A stretch of 64,000 nt of DNA from JBDTNL01 sp039933785 (lineage in GTDB: Bacteria; Acidobacteriota; Thermoanaerobaculia; Multivoradales; JAGPDF01): positions 1 through 64,000 of the forward strand of contig JBDTNL010000007.1 in the NCBI GenBank assembly GCA_039933785.1, read 5' to 3'. Within the stretch, counting starts at the first letter, position 1. Each line of letters begins with the position of its first letter. The notes under the pieces were generated by a model. It worked only from the letters and a program-made list of their open reading frames with translations. It was not told the DNA's origin and did not search any database. Shown in pieces: positions 43,905 through 52,194 of the stretch. The position numbers and the translations under genes are program-made.

Positions 43905-44420
43905 TTAGTTGAAGTGTACTCGCGCCGTGCGGTTGGTGCGCCAACTCGTGTAGCGCGAGCGCCAGAAACCGAGACCCGTCCACACCGCGAGACCGACGAA
44001 CGCTGTGGTACCGACCCGCACCAGTGCCCAGGCCGGCTGTGGCAGGACAGGATCGGGGAAGACCGTCAAGGCCAGGAGCGCGAGAAGAACCTGCTGCGCC
44101 GCGGAGGCCAGGGTGAACGCGAGCATCACGCCGGTCGGGCGTTGGATCACTACCCGCTGCGCCACCTTGGCGGTGGCGTAGCCCACGATCGTGTCGGTTA
44201 CACCGTACAGGCCGTAGATGCCTCCCCCGAGCGTGTCCTGCACCAGACCGACGAGCACGCCGGCGAGGAGACCAGCCAGTGCGTCGCCCTCGAGTCCCTG
44301 GAAGACCAAGACGACCAGGAAGAGGTCGGTTGCCAGCGGAAACTGCGGCACCAGCCGCACGCCGACGAAGTGGGTGAGGAGCGCCAGCCCCAAGCCGAGG
44401 AAGAACCTAAGGATGCGCAA
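43905..44420 (-). CDS. mreD: Rod shape-determining protein MreD
   Basis: A 171-residue membrane protein with about five helices, hydrophobic from residue 1 (MRILRFFLGLGLALL), with the polar loop DALAGLLAGVLVGLVQDTLGG. It overlaps mreC by 14 bases. Identification rests on topology and strict operon position between mreC and mrdA. Confidence 0.92.
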   Translation of the reverse strand: MRILRFFLGLGLALLTHFVGVRLVPQFPLATDLFLVVLVFQGLEGDALAGLLAGVLVGLVQDTLGGGIYGLYGVTDTIVGYATAKVAQRVVIQRPTGVMLAFTLASAAQQVLLALLALTVFPDPVLPQPAWALVRVGTTAFVGLAVWTGLGFWRSRYTSWRTNRTARVHFN

Positions 44421-45246
44421 TCGGCGACTCCTTCAGGTTCTGCGGCAGTGCGACGTGATCGACCAGGTACGCTTGGTCGAGCAGGCCGAAGTCGACCGCC
44501 GGAGCCACCGCGATCGAGAGGAAGCCGCTCCCCGGCTCCACGCGCGAGACCGTGCCGATCGGCAGTCCGCGCGGGTAGACGCCGTCGATGCCGCTCGACA
44601 GCACGCGGTCGCCCACTTCCACCTGCGCTTGCAGAGGCACGTAGTCTAGAACCAGTCCACCCTGCCCGTCGCCGCGAATGATGCCCTGGCGCCGACCGCG
44701 TTCGAGCATGGCGCCGACACTGGCGGCACGATCCGTGATCATCTGGACCTTGGCGTAGGGGCCCGACACGGCGATCACCCTCCCGATCAATCCGGAGGCG
44801 CTTACCACCGGCTGATTGACCGTGGTGCGCCCGATCGAGGCGCGCACCACGAGCGTGCGCAGCCAAGAGGCGTAGTCGACGTAGACGATGTCCGCAACCC
44901 GCAGCGTCGCGCCGCGATCGCGCTCGTAGTCGAGCGCCGCGGCCAGGCGTCGCGCCTCGTCATCGACGTCTTGCAGACGCAGCAGCTCGAGACGCAGGTG
45001 CTCGCTCTCCGCGACCATGCGGCGGTTCTCTTCGACCAGGGCGGCGCGCTTGCGAAACTCGTCGCGCAACCCGACCACACCTGCGGCGCCCGAGTCGACG
45101 CTGCGCGCGATCGGGGCCAAGACCGCAAGCCCGATGTTCTCAGGTAGGCCGCCGCTCTTCGCCGGGTTGGGCACCTGCAGAGACAGCAGGATGATCTGCC
45201 CGAGCAGGATAAGGACGAAGAGATTGCGGATCTGCCTTTCGTTCAC
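44407..45246 (-). CDS. mreC: Rod shape-determining protein MreC
   Basis: A 279-residue periplasmic scaffold of the elongasome. N-terminal membrane helix (about 9-24), a coiled coil (about 65-105), then two beta-barrel domains with VVRASIGRTTVNQPVVSASG and the conserved GLIGRV and DRVLSSGIDGVYPRGLPIG segments. It bridges MreB/MreD to PBP2. Confidence 0.96.
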   Translation of the reverse strand: MNERQIRNLFVLILLGQIILLSLQVPNPAKSGGLPENIGLAVLAPIARSVDSGAAGVVGLRDEFRKRAALVEENRRMVAESEHLRLELLRLQDVDDEARRLAAALDYERDRGATLRVADIVYVDYASWLRTLVVRASIGRTTVNQPVVSASGLIGRVIAVSGPYAKVQMITDRAASVGAMLERGRRQGIIRGDGQGGLVLDYVPLQAQVEVGDRVLSSGIDGVYPRGLPIGTVSRVEPGSGFLSIAVAPAVDFGLLDQAYLVDHVALPQNLKESPIAHP

Positions 45247-45295
45247 CGCGTTGTCCGCCTGCTTCGACTGCGTTGCTCCGAAGTGGAAAGCGACC

Positions 45296-46321
45296 TCAGC
45301 GAATCGAGACCTTGCGCAACAAGTCCATGTCCTGCAGGACGCGGCCGGTGCCGAGGACCACCGAGGCGAGCGGGTCCTCGGCCAGCACGACCGGCAGGCC
45401 GGTCTCGTGGCGCAGGCGCTGGTCGAGATTGCGCAGCAACGCGCCGCCGCCGGAGAGCACGATTCCCTTGTCCATGATGTCGGCGGAGAGCTCGGGCGGC
45501 GTCCGCTCGAGCGCCATGCGTACCGCTTCGACGATCGTCGAGACCGGCTCGGCCAGGGCCTCGCGGATCTCTTCGTCCGAGATCATCAGCGTCTTGGGTA
45601 CGCCCTCGACCAAGTCGCGCCCCTTGATCTCGAGCCGCAACTCGTCCTTGAGCGGAAAGGCGGAGCCGAGCTGCCATTTGATCTGCTCCGCCGTGCGCTC
45701 ACCGATCAGTAAGTTGTACTTGCGCTTGAGGTAGTTGATGATGCCTTCGTCCATCTCGTTGCCGGCGACCCGCACGGAGCGCGAGTACACCGTACCGGCG
45801 AGCGAGATGACCGCCACGTCCGTGGTGCCGCCGCCGATGTCGACAATCATGTTGCCGGACGGCTCGGTGATCGGCAGGCCGGCGCCGATCGCGGCCATCA
45901 TGGCCTGTTCGACGAGGTAGACCTCCGAAGCGCCGGCGCGCATCGCCGAGTCCTTCACCGCGCGCTTTTCGACCTGGGTGATTTCCGACGGCACGCCGAT
46001 GACGATCCGCGGATGGACGTACATCTTGCGGCCGTGCGCTTTCTTGATGAAGTACTCGAGCATGCGCTCGGTGACTTCGAAGTCGGCGATCACGCCGTCC
46101 TTCATCGGCCGGATGGCTTCGATGTTACCCGGCGTGCGGCCGAGCATCTCCTTGGCCTCGCTGCCCACCGCTTCGATGCGGTTGGTGAGCTTGTTGATCA
46201 CCACGATCGAGGGCTCGCGCACGACGATGCCCTTGTTGCGCGCGAACACCAAGGTGTTGGCGGTGCCGAGATCGATCGCAAGGTCGTTCGAAAAGTAACG
46301 CAGCAAAGAAGCAAGCGGCAT
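45296..46321 (-). CDS. mreB: Cell shape-determining actin homologue MreB
   Basis: A 341-residue bacterial actin. Phosphate-binding DLGTANTLVF, the connecting VDIGGGTTDVAVISL and the adenosine loop GIVLSGGGALLRN are all present, and the hydrophobic loop for membrane binding (about 95-105) is in place. First gene of the mreBCD-mrdA-rodA set, 48 bases after the FecR-domain gene on the same strand. Confidence 0.98.
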   Translation of the reverse strand: MPLASLLRYFSNDLAIDLGTANTLVFARNKGIVVREPSIVVINKLTNRIEAVGSEAKEMLGRTPGNIEAIRPMKDGVIADFEVTERMLEYFIKKAHGRKMYVHPRIVIGVPSEITQVEKRAVKDSAMRAGASEVYLVEQAMMAAIGAGLPITEPSGNMIVDIGGGTTDVAVISLAGTVYSRSVRVAGNEMDEGIINYLKRKYNLLIGERTAEQIKWQLGSAFPLKDELRLEIKGRDLVEGVPKTLMISDEEIREALAEPVSTIVEAVRMALERTPPELSADIMDKGIVLSGGGALLRNLDQRLRHETGLPVVLAEDPLASVVLGTGRVLQDMDLLRKVSIR

Positions 46322-46369
46322 CCGGCACCTATGACGAGAAAGGAAGGCTCCCCGAGGGAGACCTCCGCG

Positions 46370-47803
46370 TTACAGACTCTCCACGAACACGCGATGGCGG
46401 CGCATCGTTTCGACACCTTGCGCGTTGCGCGCCCGTACCTCGACGAAACTCCAGCCCTCGGCGGCAACCTGCACGGTCTTGGTGAACGATCCGTCGGCCT
46501 CGACGGTGACCGCTTCGCCGTTCACCTGCACCGTGCACCCGGGTTGCGTGCGGCCGGCGACGATGAACAAGCTGCCGTACGATTTGACGTCCTCGAGATC
46601 CAGGGTGGGCGGCGCCTTGTCGCTGCTGTCGACTCCGACCTCATGGGCCGATAGACGCAGTTCGCGCGCCGCGCTCCAAGCGCCCGGAAGGCCGTCCTTG
46701 CTGAGCGCGGCGACCCGCCAGAGGAAGGTTCCTTCGCCGCGCACTCCGAGGCTAGCACGGGTCTTCGTGCGGTTGTCGACGTCGATGATGTTGTCCACGA
46801 ACAGTCGATTGCGCGAGACCTGCAGCGCGTAGCGAACGGCGCCGGGCACGGCGTCCCAGGCGAGATCGAGCTGCTTGGTCGAGGCCGGGTTGAGCTCGAC
46901 GCCGTCGCCGGGGGCGAGCAGGGTGGGTGCCGCCGCGACCGCCTTCGCTTCCGAGATCTTCGCCCCGGCTCCCACGACCTGTTGCATGGCCTGCAGGCTC
47001 CGCGTAGTGCCGCTCGAGGTCGCCACCTCCATGGCACCGCGCAATGCGGCGAAGCGCGAGGCGGACGTGGACTGATCGTAGGAGACCGAAGCCTCCGACT
47101 GTTGATCGACGCGGGCCTCGGCGACGGGTGTGCTCACCGTGCCGGAGCGCTGCGAGGTGTTCAAGTTCACCCAGCCGTATTCCATGCGGATCGACTGCTC
47201 GCCGGCGCCGCCCGCGCTGTTGCGCGTGCGCGTCACCACGAACAACGTGTTGGGTCGCACGGTGTAGAGCGTGCCGTCGAGGAACATCAATTCCGCGGAG
47301 CCACTCGAGCCGGTCTTCACGTAATCGCCGGACCGCAGGCTGACGCGGGCCCGCGCCGACTCCCATTCGCCGCTTTCACCGTTCCTGAACTCGACCCCGC
47401 CTTGGACGGAGATGAATTGCGCCTCGCCTGCGGCGCCATGGTGCCCGAGTGCGTCGAGCACCGAGACCAGCAGTGCTCGGCTGCGACGCGCGAGGTCGAG
47501 CGCGGTGCGGAACTCGCCGCCCGCAAAGTGCGTGCGTGCCTGCTGCAGCCCTTCCGTTGCGCTGGTGTATTCGGTGCGGTAGACCTCGGCGCCGCTTTCG
47601 GTCTGCAGGCGTTGCGAGAGGACCAGGACTTCGTCGATAACTGCGGCGGCGTCGTGCTCGGCGTTGTACTGGTTCCATTGCCGGAACCCGAAGTACCCGA
47701 GGGCAGCCGCTCCGGCCAGCACAAGAAGGATCGCCCACCCGCGCAGGGTGTCGACAGAGATGCTGTACCAGTCTGAAGCCTTGGTCTTAGACGTTGGGGC
47801 CAA
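46370..47803 (-). CDS. Membrane-anchored FecR-domain protein
   Basis: A 477-residue protein: short cytoplasmic start, one membrane helix (about 23-42), a helical stretch (about 55-115), a FecR domain (about 125-240: GGVEFRNGESGEWESARARV, LRSGDYVKTGSSGSAELMFL, VRPNTLFVV) and two Ig/FN3-like beta domains (about 290-475). FecR domains stand out as periplasmic sensory or polymer-associated modules. The start is a TTG at 47803, supported by AGAGG 8 bases upstream and TATATT further up; no in-frame ATG or GTG precedes the helix. It lies directly upstream of mreB and may share its transcript. Confidence 0.8.
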   Translation of the reverse strand: MAPTSKTKASDWYSISVDTLRGWAILLVLAGAAALGYFGFRQWNQYNAEHDAAAVIDEVLVLSQRLQTESGAEVYRTEYTSATEGLQQARTHFAGGEFRTALDLARRSRALLVSVLDALGHHGAAGEAQFISVQGGVEFRNGESGEWESARARVSLRSGDYVKTGSSGSAELMFLDGTLYTVRPNTLFVVTRTRNSAGGAGEQSIRMEYGWVNLNTSQRSGTVSTPVAEARVDQQSEASVSYDQSTSASRFAALRGAMEVATSSGTTRSLQAMQQVVGAGAKISEAKAVAAAPTLLAPGDGVELNPASTKQLDLAWDAVPGAVRYALQVSRNRLFVDNIIDVDNRTKTRASLGVRGEGTFLWRVAALSKDGLPGAWSAARELRLSAHEVGVDSSDKAPPTLDLEDVKSYGSLFIVAGRTQPGCTVQVNGEAVTVEADGSFTKTVQVAAEGWSFVEVRARNAQGVETMRRHRVFVESL

Positions 47804-47889
47804 CTGCGGCGCCTCTATTCAGAGTCGTCAATATAGCACCAAAGCGGCAAAAAATGGCTGCTTTTGTGGGTGACCAAGGGAAGTTCGCC

Positions 47890-47918
47890 TTGTTCGTGGA
47901 GGAAGCGATTGCTAGAAT
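47890..47918 (+). promoter_or_regulatory. Sigma-70-type promoter of the PpiD-like gene
   Basis: TTGTTC (47890-47895), 17-base spacer, TAGAAT (47913-47918). This is the best two-part promoter in the window and predicts a leader of about 80 bases. Confidence 0.6.
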
Positions 47919-47962
47919 CCGCGTCCTGCCGCCGGTCGTTCTCGACCGCGGCGCAGTGCCCG

Positions 47963-47987
47963 GATCACCCCCATCGAGATCACCCCC
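47963..47987 (+). repeat. Direct repeat in the PpiD-like leader
   Basis: GATCACCCCC occurs twice, separated by 5 bases, within the untranslated leader. Function unknown. Confidence 0.6.
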
Positions 47988-48006
47988 GGGAAACAGAGGG
48001 AGTTTC

Positions 48007-49971
48007 ATGCTCAAGATCATTCGCACGAATCTTCAATATCTCCGCTGGATCCTCTGGCTGGTGGTAGCGATTTTCATCCTGTACATCTTCGCCGATTTCG
48101 GCGGCGGTCTCTCGGGCATGGGGCGCGGATCGACCTACGCCGCCAAGGTGGGCGATCAAACTGTTTCGATGGCCGAGTTCAAGGCCGCGAACCAACAGCT
48201 CGAACAGCAGTACCGGCAGATTTACGGCGAGCAGTTCAACGCCGACACCGCCAAGCAGATGCGGCTGCCGGTGCAGGCGCTCGACCGAGTGATCGCGCAG
48301 AAGATATTGCTCGCCGAAGCCCGGAAGATGGGCCTCGCGACCAGCGATCAGGAACTACGGCATTCGATTCTTTCGATGGCGGCCTTCAAGGACGAGTCCG
48401 GCGCCTTCATCGGCGACCAGGCCTACCACGATCTCCTGGTTTCCAATGAGCGCAATCCGGAGATCTTCGAGCGCGAGATGCGCGATCAATTGACCATCGA
48501 GAAGCTCACCCAGGCCTTGCAGGAAACGGTGCGGATTGCCGATGTCGACGTCGAGAAGGCGTATCGCGAGCAAAGCGACAAGGCCAAGATCCGCTTCATG
48601 GTCCTCGCGGCGACGCGTTTCCAGCCCGTCGGCGCGCCGGCGACCGCCGAGCAGGCCAAGGCGTACTTCGAGGCGCACAAGGAGTCGTTCCGGCTGCCCG
48701 AGCAGCGCATCGTCGACTACGTCCTGGTCGATGGCCAGAAGACCATGGCGACGACAGTGGTGAGCGACGCCGACGCCAAGGCCTACTACGACCAGAACAC
48801 CGCGGAGTTCGCCCAGGAAGAGCAGGTTCGGGCGCGCCACATTCTCCTCCAGGTGAACGACAAGCGCACCGAGGCCCAGGCGATGAGCCAGGCGCAGGCA
48901 CTCCTCGCTCGCTTGAAGAAGGGCGAGGACTTCGGCAAGTTGGCGGCTGAAGCGTCGGAAGACCCCGGCAGCAAGACCCGCGGCGGCGACCTCGGGTTCT
49001 TCGGTCGCGGCCGGATGATCAAGGAGTTCGAAGAGGCCGCGTTCGCCGCCCAGCCGGGCGAGGTCGTGGGTCCGGTCAAGACCTCGTTCGGAGTTCACCT
49101 CATCCGCGTCGAAGAAAAGAAGCCAGGTGGCCAGCTGACCTTCGAGCAGGCGAAGCCGCAGATCCTCAACCGCCTGCGCTCCGAGCGGGCGCAGGCGGCG
49201 ACCGAAGCCAAGGCCAAGGAGCTGGCGGCCAAGCTGGGCAAGGAGAGCGATCTCGACGCTGCGAAGCTCCGCAGCGCGATCGCTGCCGACAGCGCGGTCG
49301 CCACGGTCGAGACCACGGCGCCCTTCGGCCGTAGCGAACCCGTGCCGGGAATCGGCGCCGGATCGCCGTTCGCGAGCGCGGCGTTTGCGCTCGAGAAGGG
49401 CAAGCTCTCGGAACCCGTCCGCATTCCGCGCGGCTTCGCCCTGCTGACCGTGCGCGAGGCGCGCCCGAGCCGGTTGCCCGATTTCGCCGAGGCGGAGACC
49501 AAGGTGCGCGCGGCGATCGAAAATGAGCGCCGCAACGATCTCGCCATGCAGCAAGCGCGAGATGCGCGCGCCCAGCTTGGCGATGGCAAGACGCTCGATG
49601 AGGTTGGCAAGGGACTTGGTATCGACGTTCGCGACAGTCCCGAGTTCGGCCCGACCGGCTTCATCGCCGGTCTGGGCCTCAACCCGCAGGTGAACGAGGC
49701 CGTCTTCGCCCTCAAGCAGGGCGAGTTCGGTGGCCCGGTGGCAACGCCGCAAGGCCCGGTGATCTTCCAGGTCGCCGAGCGCAAGGGCTTCGACCCCACG
49801 GACTTCGCCAAGCAGAAGGAACAGCTGAGCACGAATTTGCAGCGCGAGGCGGCCAACAAGCTGCTCGCGTCGCTGGTGGAGCAACGCCGGCAGGAACTCA
49901 AGGTTTCCTACGACCGCCAGCTCCTGCAACAATTCGGAGTGCTCGACGACGAGGGCAAGGCGAAGGGCTAG
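48007..49971 (+). CDS. ppiD: PpiD-like membrane-anchored peptidyl-prolyl isomerase
   Basis: A 654-residue periplasmic folding factor tethered by one N-terminal helix (about 12-32). A SurA-N/PpiD chaperone region (about 45-240) with YAAKVGDQTVSMAEFK and the long ELRHSILSMAAFKDESGAF helix is followed by a parvulin domain (about 275-370: RARHILLQVNDKRT, GGDLGFFGRGRMIKEFEEAA, VKTSFGVHLIRVEEKKPG) and a second, degenerate parvulin-like region. Architecture and length match PpiD (623 residues in E. coli). GAGGGAG lies just before the ATG. Confidence 0.9.
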   Translation: MLKIIRTNLQYLRWILWLVVAIFILYIFADFGGGLSGMGRGSTYAAKVGDQTVSMAEFKAANQQLEQQYRQIYGEQFNADTAKQMRLPVQALDRVIAQKILLAEARKMGLATSDQELRHSILSMAAFKDESGAFIGDQAYHDLLVSNERNPEIFEREMRDQLTIEKLTQALQETVRIADVDVEKAYREQSDKAKIRFMVLAATRFQPVGAPATAEQAKAYFEAHKESFRLPEQRIVDYVLVDGQKTMATTVVSDADAKAYYDQNTAEFAQEEQVRARHILLQVNDKRTEAQAMSQAQALLARLKKGEDFGKLAAEASEDPGSKTRGGDLGFFGRGRMIKEFEEAAFAAQPGEVVGPVKTSFGVHLIRVEEKKPGGQLTFEQAKPQILNRLRSERAQAATEAKAKELAAKLGKESDLDAAKLRSAIAADSAVATVETTAPFGRSEPVPGIGAGSPFASAAFALEKGKLSEPVRIPRGFALLTVREARPSRLPDFAEAETKVRAAIENERRNDLAMQQARDARAQLGDGKTLDEVGKGLGIDVRDSPEFGPTGFIAGLGLNPQVNEAVFALKQGEFGGPVATPQGPVIFQVAERKGFDPTDFAKQKEQLSTNLQREAANKLLASLVEQRRQELKVSYDRQLLQQFGVLDDEGKAKG

Positions 49972-50059
49972 CCCTCCCGGTGCGGATCCCGCGCCGTCGA
50001 ACACCTCGTTCGACGGCGTCACCTTCATCGAGCTGCGCTTCAAACTCCCGGCCGAGGAC

Positions 50060-50065
50060 TAGAAT
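50060..50065 (+). promoter_or_regulatory. -10 box of the zinc-ribbon gene
   Basis: TAGAAT 6 bases before the ATG at 50072; no Shine-Dalgarno. Confidence 0.5.
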
Positions 50066-50071
50066 CGGCGC

Positions 50072-50380
50072 ATGGCCAATTCCCGCAAGCTCCAGTTGCG
50101 CTGCCCGGACTGCGGCAGCGACTTGACGATCGACGCCGAGACCGGCGAGATCCTCTTCCACAAGAAGCCGAAGCAGGCCCCCGCCGAGGGCAAGACCTTC
50201 GACGAGCTCTTCGCCGGCATGAAAGCCGAGCGCTCCCGCGCCGACGAAATCTTCGAACGCGAAAAAGCCGCCTTCAAGGATCGCGACCGCCTGCTGGACG
50301 AAAAGTTCAAGGAAGCGGTGAAGCGGGCCGAAGAAGATCCGGACACCGGCCGGCCGATTCGGCCATTCGATCTTGACTGA
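50072..50380 (+). CDS. Small zinc-ribbon protein
   Basis: A 102-residue protein. The N-terminus has one CxxC knuckle (LRCPDCGSDLTIDAETGEIL) and the rest is a long charged helix (about 45-90), probably a coiled coil, ending DTGRPIRPFDLD. With a single CxxC it would need to dimerise to hold zinc. Function unknown. A -10 box 6 bases upstream fixes the start and implies a leaderless transcript. Confidence 0.8.
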   Translation: MANSRKLQLRCPDCGSDLTIDAETGEILFHKKPKQAPAEGKTFDELFAGMKAERSRADEIFEREKAAFKDRDRLLDEKFKEAVKRAEEDPDTGRPIRPFDLD

Positions 50381-50655
50381 AGGTTCGCCGAGTGATCAGG
50401 TCCCGGAGCGATGACCCGTGCGGCAGGCCGCCCGACGAGCGCCTGGCAGAACGCGAGTGCCGTTGGCAGCGCCGAAGGCTCGCGGAAGACTCGGCCATTG
50501 GTCACGATGCGAACAAACCCGCCGAGCGTCAAGACGGATAGGGCGAAGGGCTCGCGACCGGTCGCCAGGTTCGAGAGCCACTGCGCGTAGCGGGAATGCT
50601 CTTGCGCATCCCTGCGATGCGCATGGACGAGCACATTGACGTCCGGGGCGAGCAT
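50381..50655 (-). pseudogene. Truncated VapC-like PIN-domain toxin
   Basis: From the ATG at 50655 the frame gives about 90 residues of a VapC toxin: APDVNVLVHAHRRD with the first catalytic aspartate, LSVLTLGGFVRIVTNGRVF and RVIAPGPDH. The remaining 45-50 residues of a normal VapC, with the later acidic active-site residues, are missing; beyond 50380 the frame only runs antisense through the zinc-ribbon gene. The toxin is therefore inactive. Confidence 0.78.
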
Positions 50656-50657
50656 CC

Positions 50658-50834
50658 TCAGCGCTCTCCGGGCTCTCTTTTGTAGGTCGCCTCGTCCTCC
50701 GCGACGAGCAATTCCGAGGAGCGATTCAGATCGACGCCGGCGTGGGTTCCTCCCCGCCCCGCGGTGATCAAGCGAAAGGGTGGCGGCTTTGCGGCCGAGG
50801 GCTCAGCGACCAACCGTTGGAGAGCCCGCTTGAC
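50658..50834 (-). pseudogene. VapB-like antitoxin remnant lacking its start
   Basis: Two bases upstream of the vapC remnant, 58 codons read KRALQRLVAEPSAAKPPPFR, then LITAGRGGTHAGVDLNRSSE and LLVAEDEATYKREPGER, then stop. The GxxxHAGVDLNRSSELL part is the toxin-binding tail of VapB antitoxins. The ribbon-helix-helix DNA-binding start (about 25-30 residues) is missing; the frame runs directly into the stop codon of the HtrA gene. Not in the usual gene lists because it has no start codon. Confidence 0.7.
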
Positions 50835-52127
50835 TCAAAGCGGAAAGCTCAAGTTGTACGCATACCTTCCCCGCTGAACGACGAGCAGCAGTCCACCCCG
50901 GTCGATGCCCCGCAGCACTTCCCGGCCGAGCGCCTCGACGGTGGTGATCTCCTGCCCATTCGCTCCGAGCACCACGTCGCCTCTGCGAAGCCCGCGCTCG
51001 GCCGCGGCGCTGCCGGTTACGACCGAGGTGATGAGCAGACCGCCGCGCTGACTCTCCACCCGCAGGCCGATGCCGCGCTCGAGAAGTCCGAGGCCAAGGT
51101 CTTGGGGTGGGCTCTCGGGACGCAGCTGCACGCTCAGCGTCTGATCGCCGCGACGCAATTGCAGAGGAATGGCGCTGCCGACAGCGACCGAATACACCGC
51201 GGTGGTTACGTCCTCGCGCGCCGCGATCGGCAGACCGTTGACGGAAACGATTGCATCGCCGTCCTTGAGGCCGGCGCGGAAGCCGGGCGACCCCGGATAG
51301 ACCTTGGTGACCAGAGCGCCGCGTTGGAGACTCATCTCGTTCTCGCGGGCGGTCTCGGCGTCTAGGGTTTGTAGCCGCAGTCCCGTCCACACCGGGCGCA
51401 ATTCGCCGAAGCGCAGCAAGTCGCCGACAACGCGTTGCGCGCGATCGGAGGGGATGGCGAAGCCGATGCCGTTGGCGCCCGAGATGATCGCGGTGTTGAT
51501 GCCGATCACGTCACCGGCCAAATTGACCAGCGGGCCGCCGGAATTGCCGGGGTTGATCGAGGCGTCGGTCTGCAGGAAATCGGTGAAGACCCGCTGGCCG
51601 TTCTCGGACGGCACCGCGCGCCCGCGCGCCGACAGCACGCCGGTGGTGACGGTATGCGAGAGACCGAACGGGTTGCCGATCGCGACCACGGTCTCGCCGA
51701 TCATGAGATCCGCGCTCTTGCCGAGGGGCCGTGCCGGCAGGCCTTTGCCTTCGACCTTGAGCACGGCGAGGTCGGCGTCGCGGTCCGAACCCAAGACGTC
51801 GGCCTCGAGCTCGCGGCCGTTGAGCGTCGTGACCACGATGCGCGAGGCGCCCTCGATCACGTGTGCGTTGGTGAGCACGATGCCGGTGGCGTCGATGATC
51901 AAGCCGGAGCCGAGCGATTGGGTGCGGCGGCCCCGGCTCTGTCCGAGCAGGCTGCCGAAGAAGGGGTCGACGTCGCGCACCATCGACTCGGCGGAGACGT
52001 TGACCACGGCGGGTGAGATCTTGTCCACGACTTCGACGACCGGAGTCCGGCGCAGCGAAAGCTGTGCACCGGCGACCGCGGGAAGAGCGAACAGGAGAAG
52101 GACGGGGAGTGAGATGGGGCGCTTCAT
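50835..52127 (-). CDS. HtrA/DegP-family periplasmic serine protease
   Basis: A 430-residue trypsin-like protease with two PDZ domains. Signal peptide about 1-21. Catalytic triad His89 (LTNAHV), Asp119 (DRDADLAVLK) and Ser196 (NPGNSGGPL). PDZ1 about 250-340 (GALVTKVYPGSPGFRAGLKDGD), PDZ2 about 345-425 (LLITSVVTGSAAAERGLRRGD). Degrades or holds misfolded envelope proteins. The ATG at 52127 sits in the centre of a perfect palindrome. Confidence 0.94.
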   Translation of the reverse strand: MKRPISLPVLLLFALPAVAGAQLSLRRTPVVEVVDKISPAVVNVSAESMVRDVDPFFGSLLGQSRGRRTQSLGSGLIIDATGIVLTNAHVIEGASRIVVTTLNGRELEADVLGSDRDADLAVLKVEGKGLPARPLGKSADLMIGETVVAIGNPFGLSHTVTTGVLSARGRAVPSENGQRVFTDFLQTDASINPGNSGGPLVNLAGDVIGINTAIISGANGIGFAIPSDRAQRVVGDLLRFGELRPVWTGLRLQTLDAETARENEMSLQRGALVTKVYPGSPGFRAGLKDGDAIVSVNGLPIAAREDVTTAVYSVAVGSAIPLQLRRGDQTLSVQLRPESPPQDLGLGLLERGIGLRVESQRGGLLITSVVTGSAAAERGLRRGDVVLGANGQEITTVEALGREVLRGIDRGGLLLVVQRGRYAYNLSFPL

Positions 52128-52134
52128 GAAGCGC
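52119..52134. repeat. Perfect palindrome at the htrA start codon
   Basis: GCGCTTCATGAAGCGC reads identically on both strands and places an ATG-Lys-Arg start on each: the HtrA start on the minus strand and an ATG at 52126 in frame with the membrane-protein gene on the plus strand. Confidence 0.8.
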
Positions 52135-52181
52135 TTGGGATGCAAGGACGATACCGACTCGCGACACGCATCCGCAATTGC

Positions 52182-52187
52182 TACACT
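52182..52187 (+). promoter_or_regulatory. -10 box of the membrane-protein gene
   Basis: TACACT, 7 bases before the GTG at 52195. It lies inside a short inverted repeat (CTACA, 5 bases, TGTAG; 52181-52195). Confidence 0.5.
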
Positions 52188-52194
52188 GATTGTA

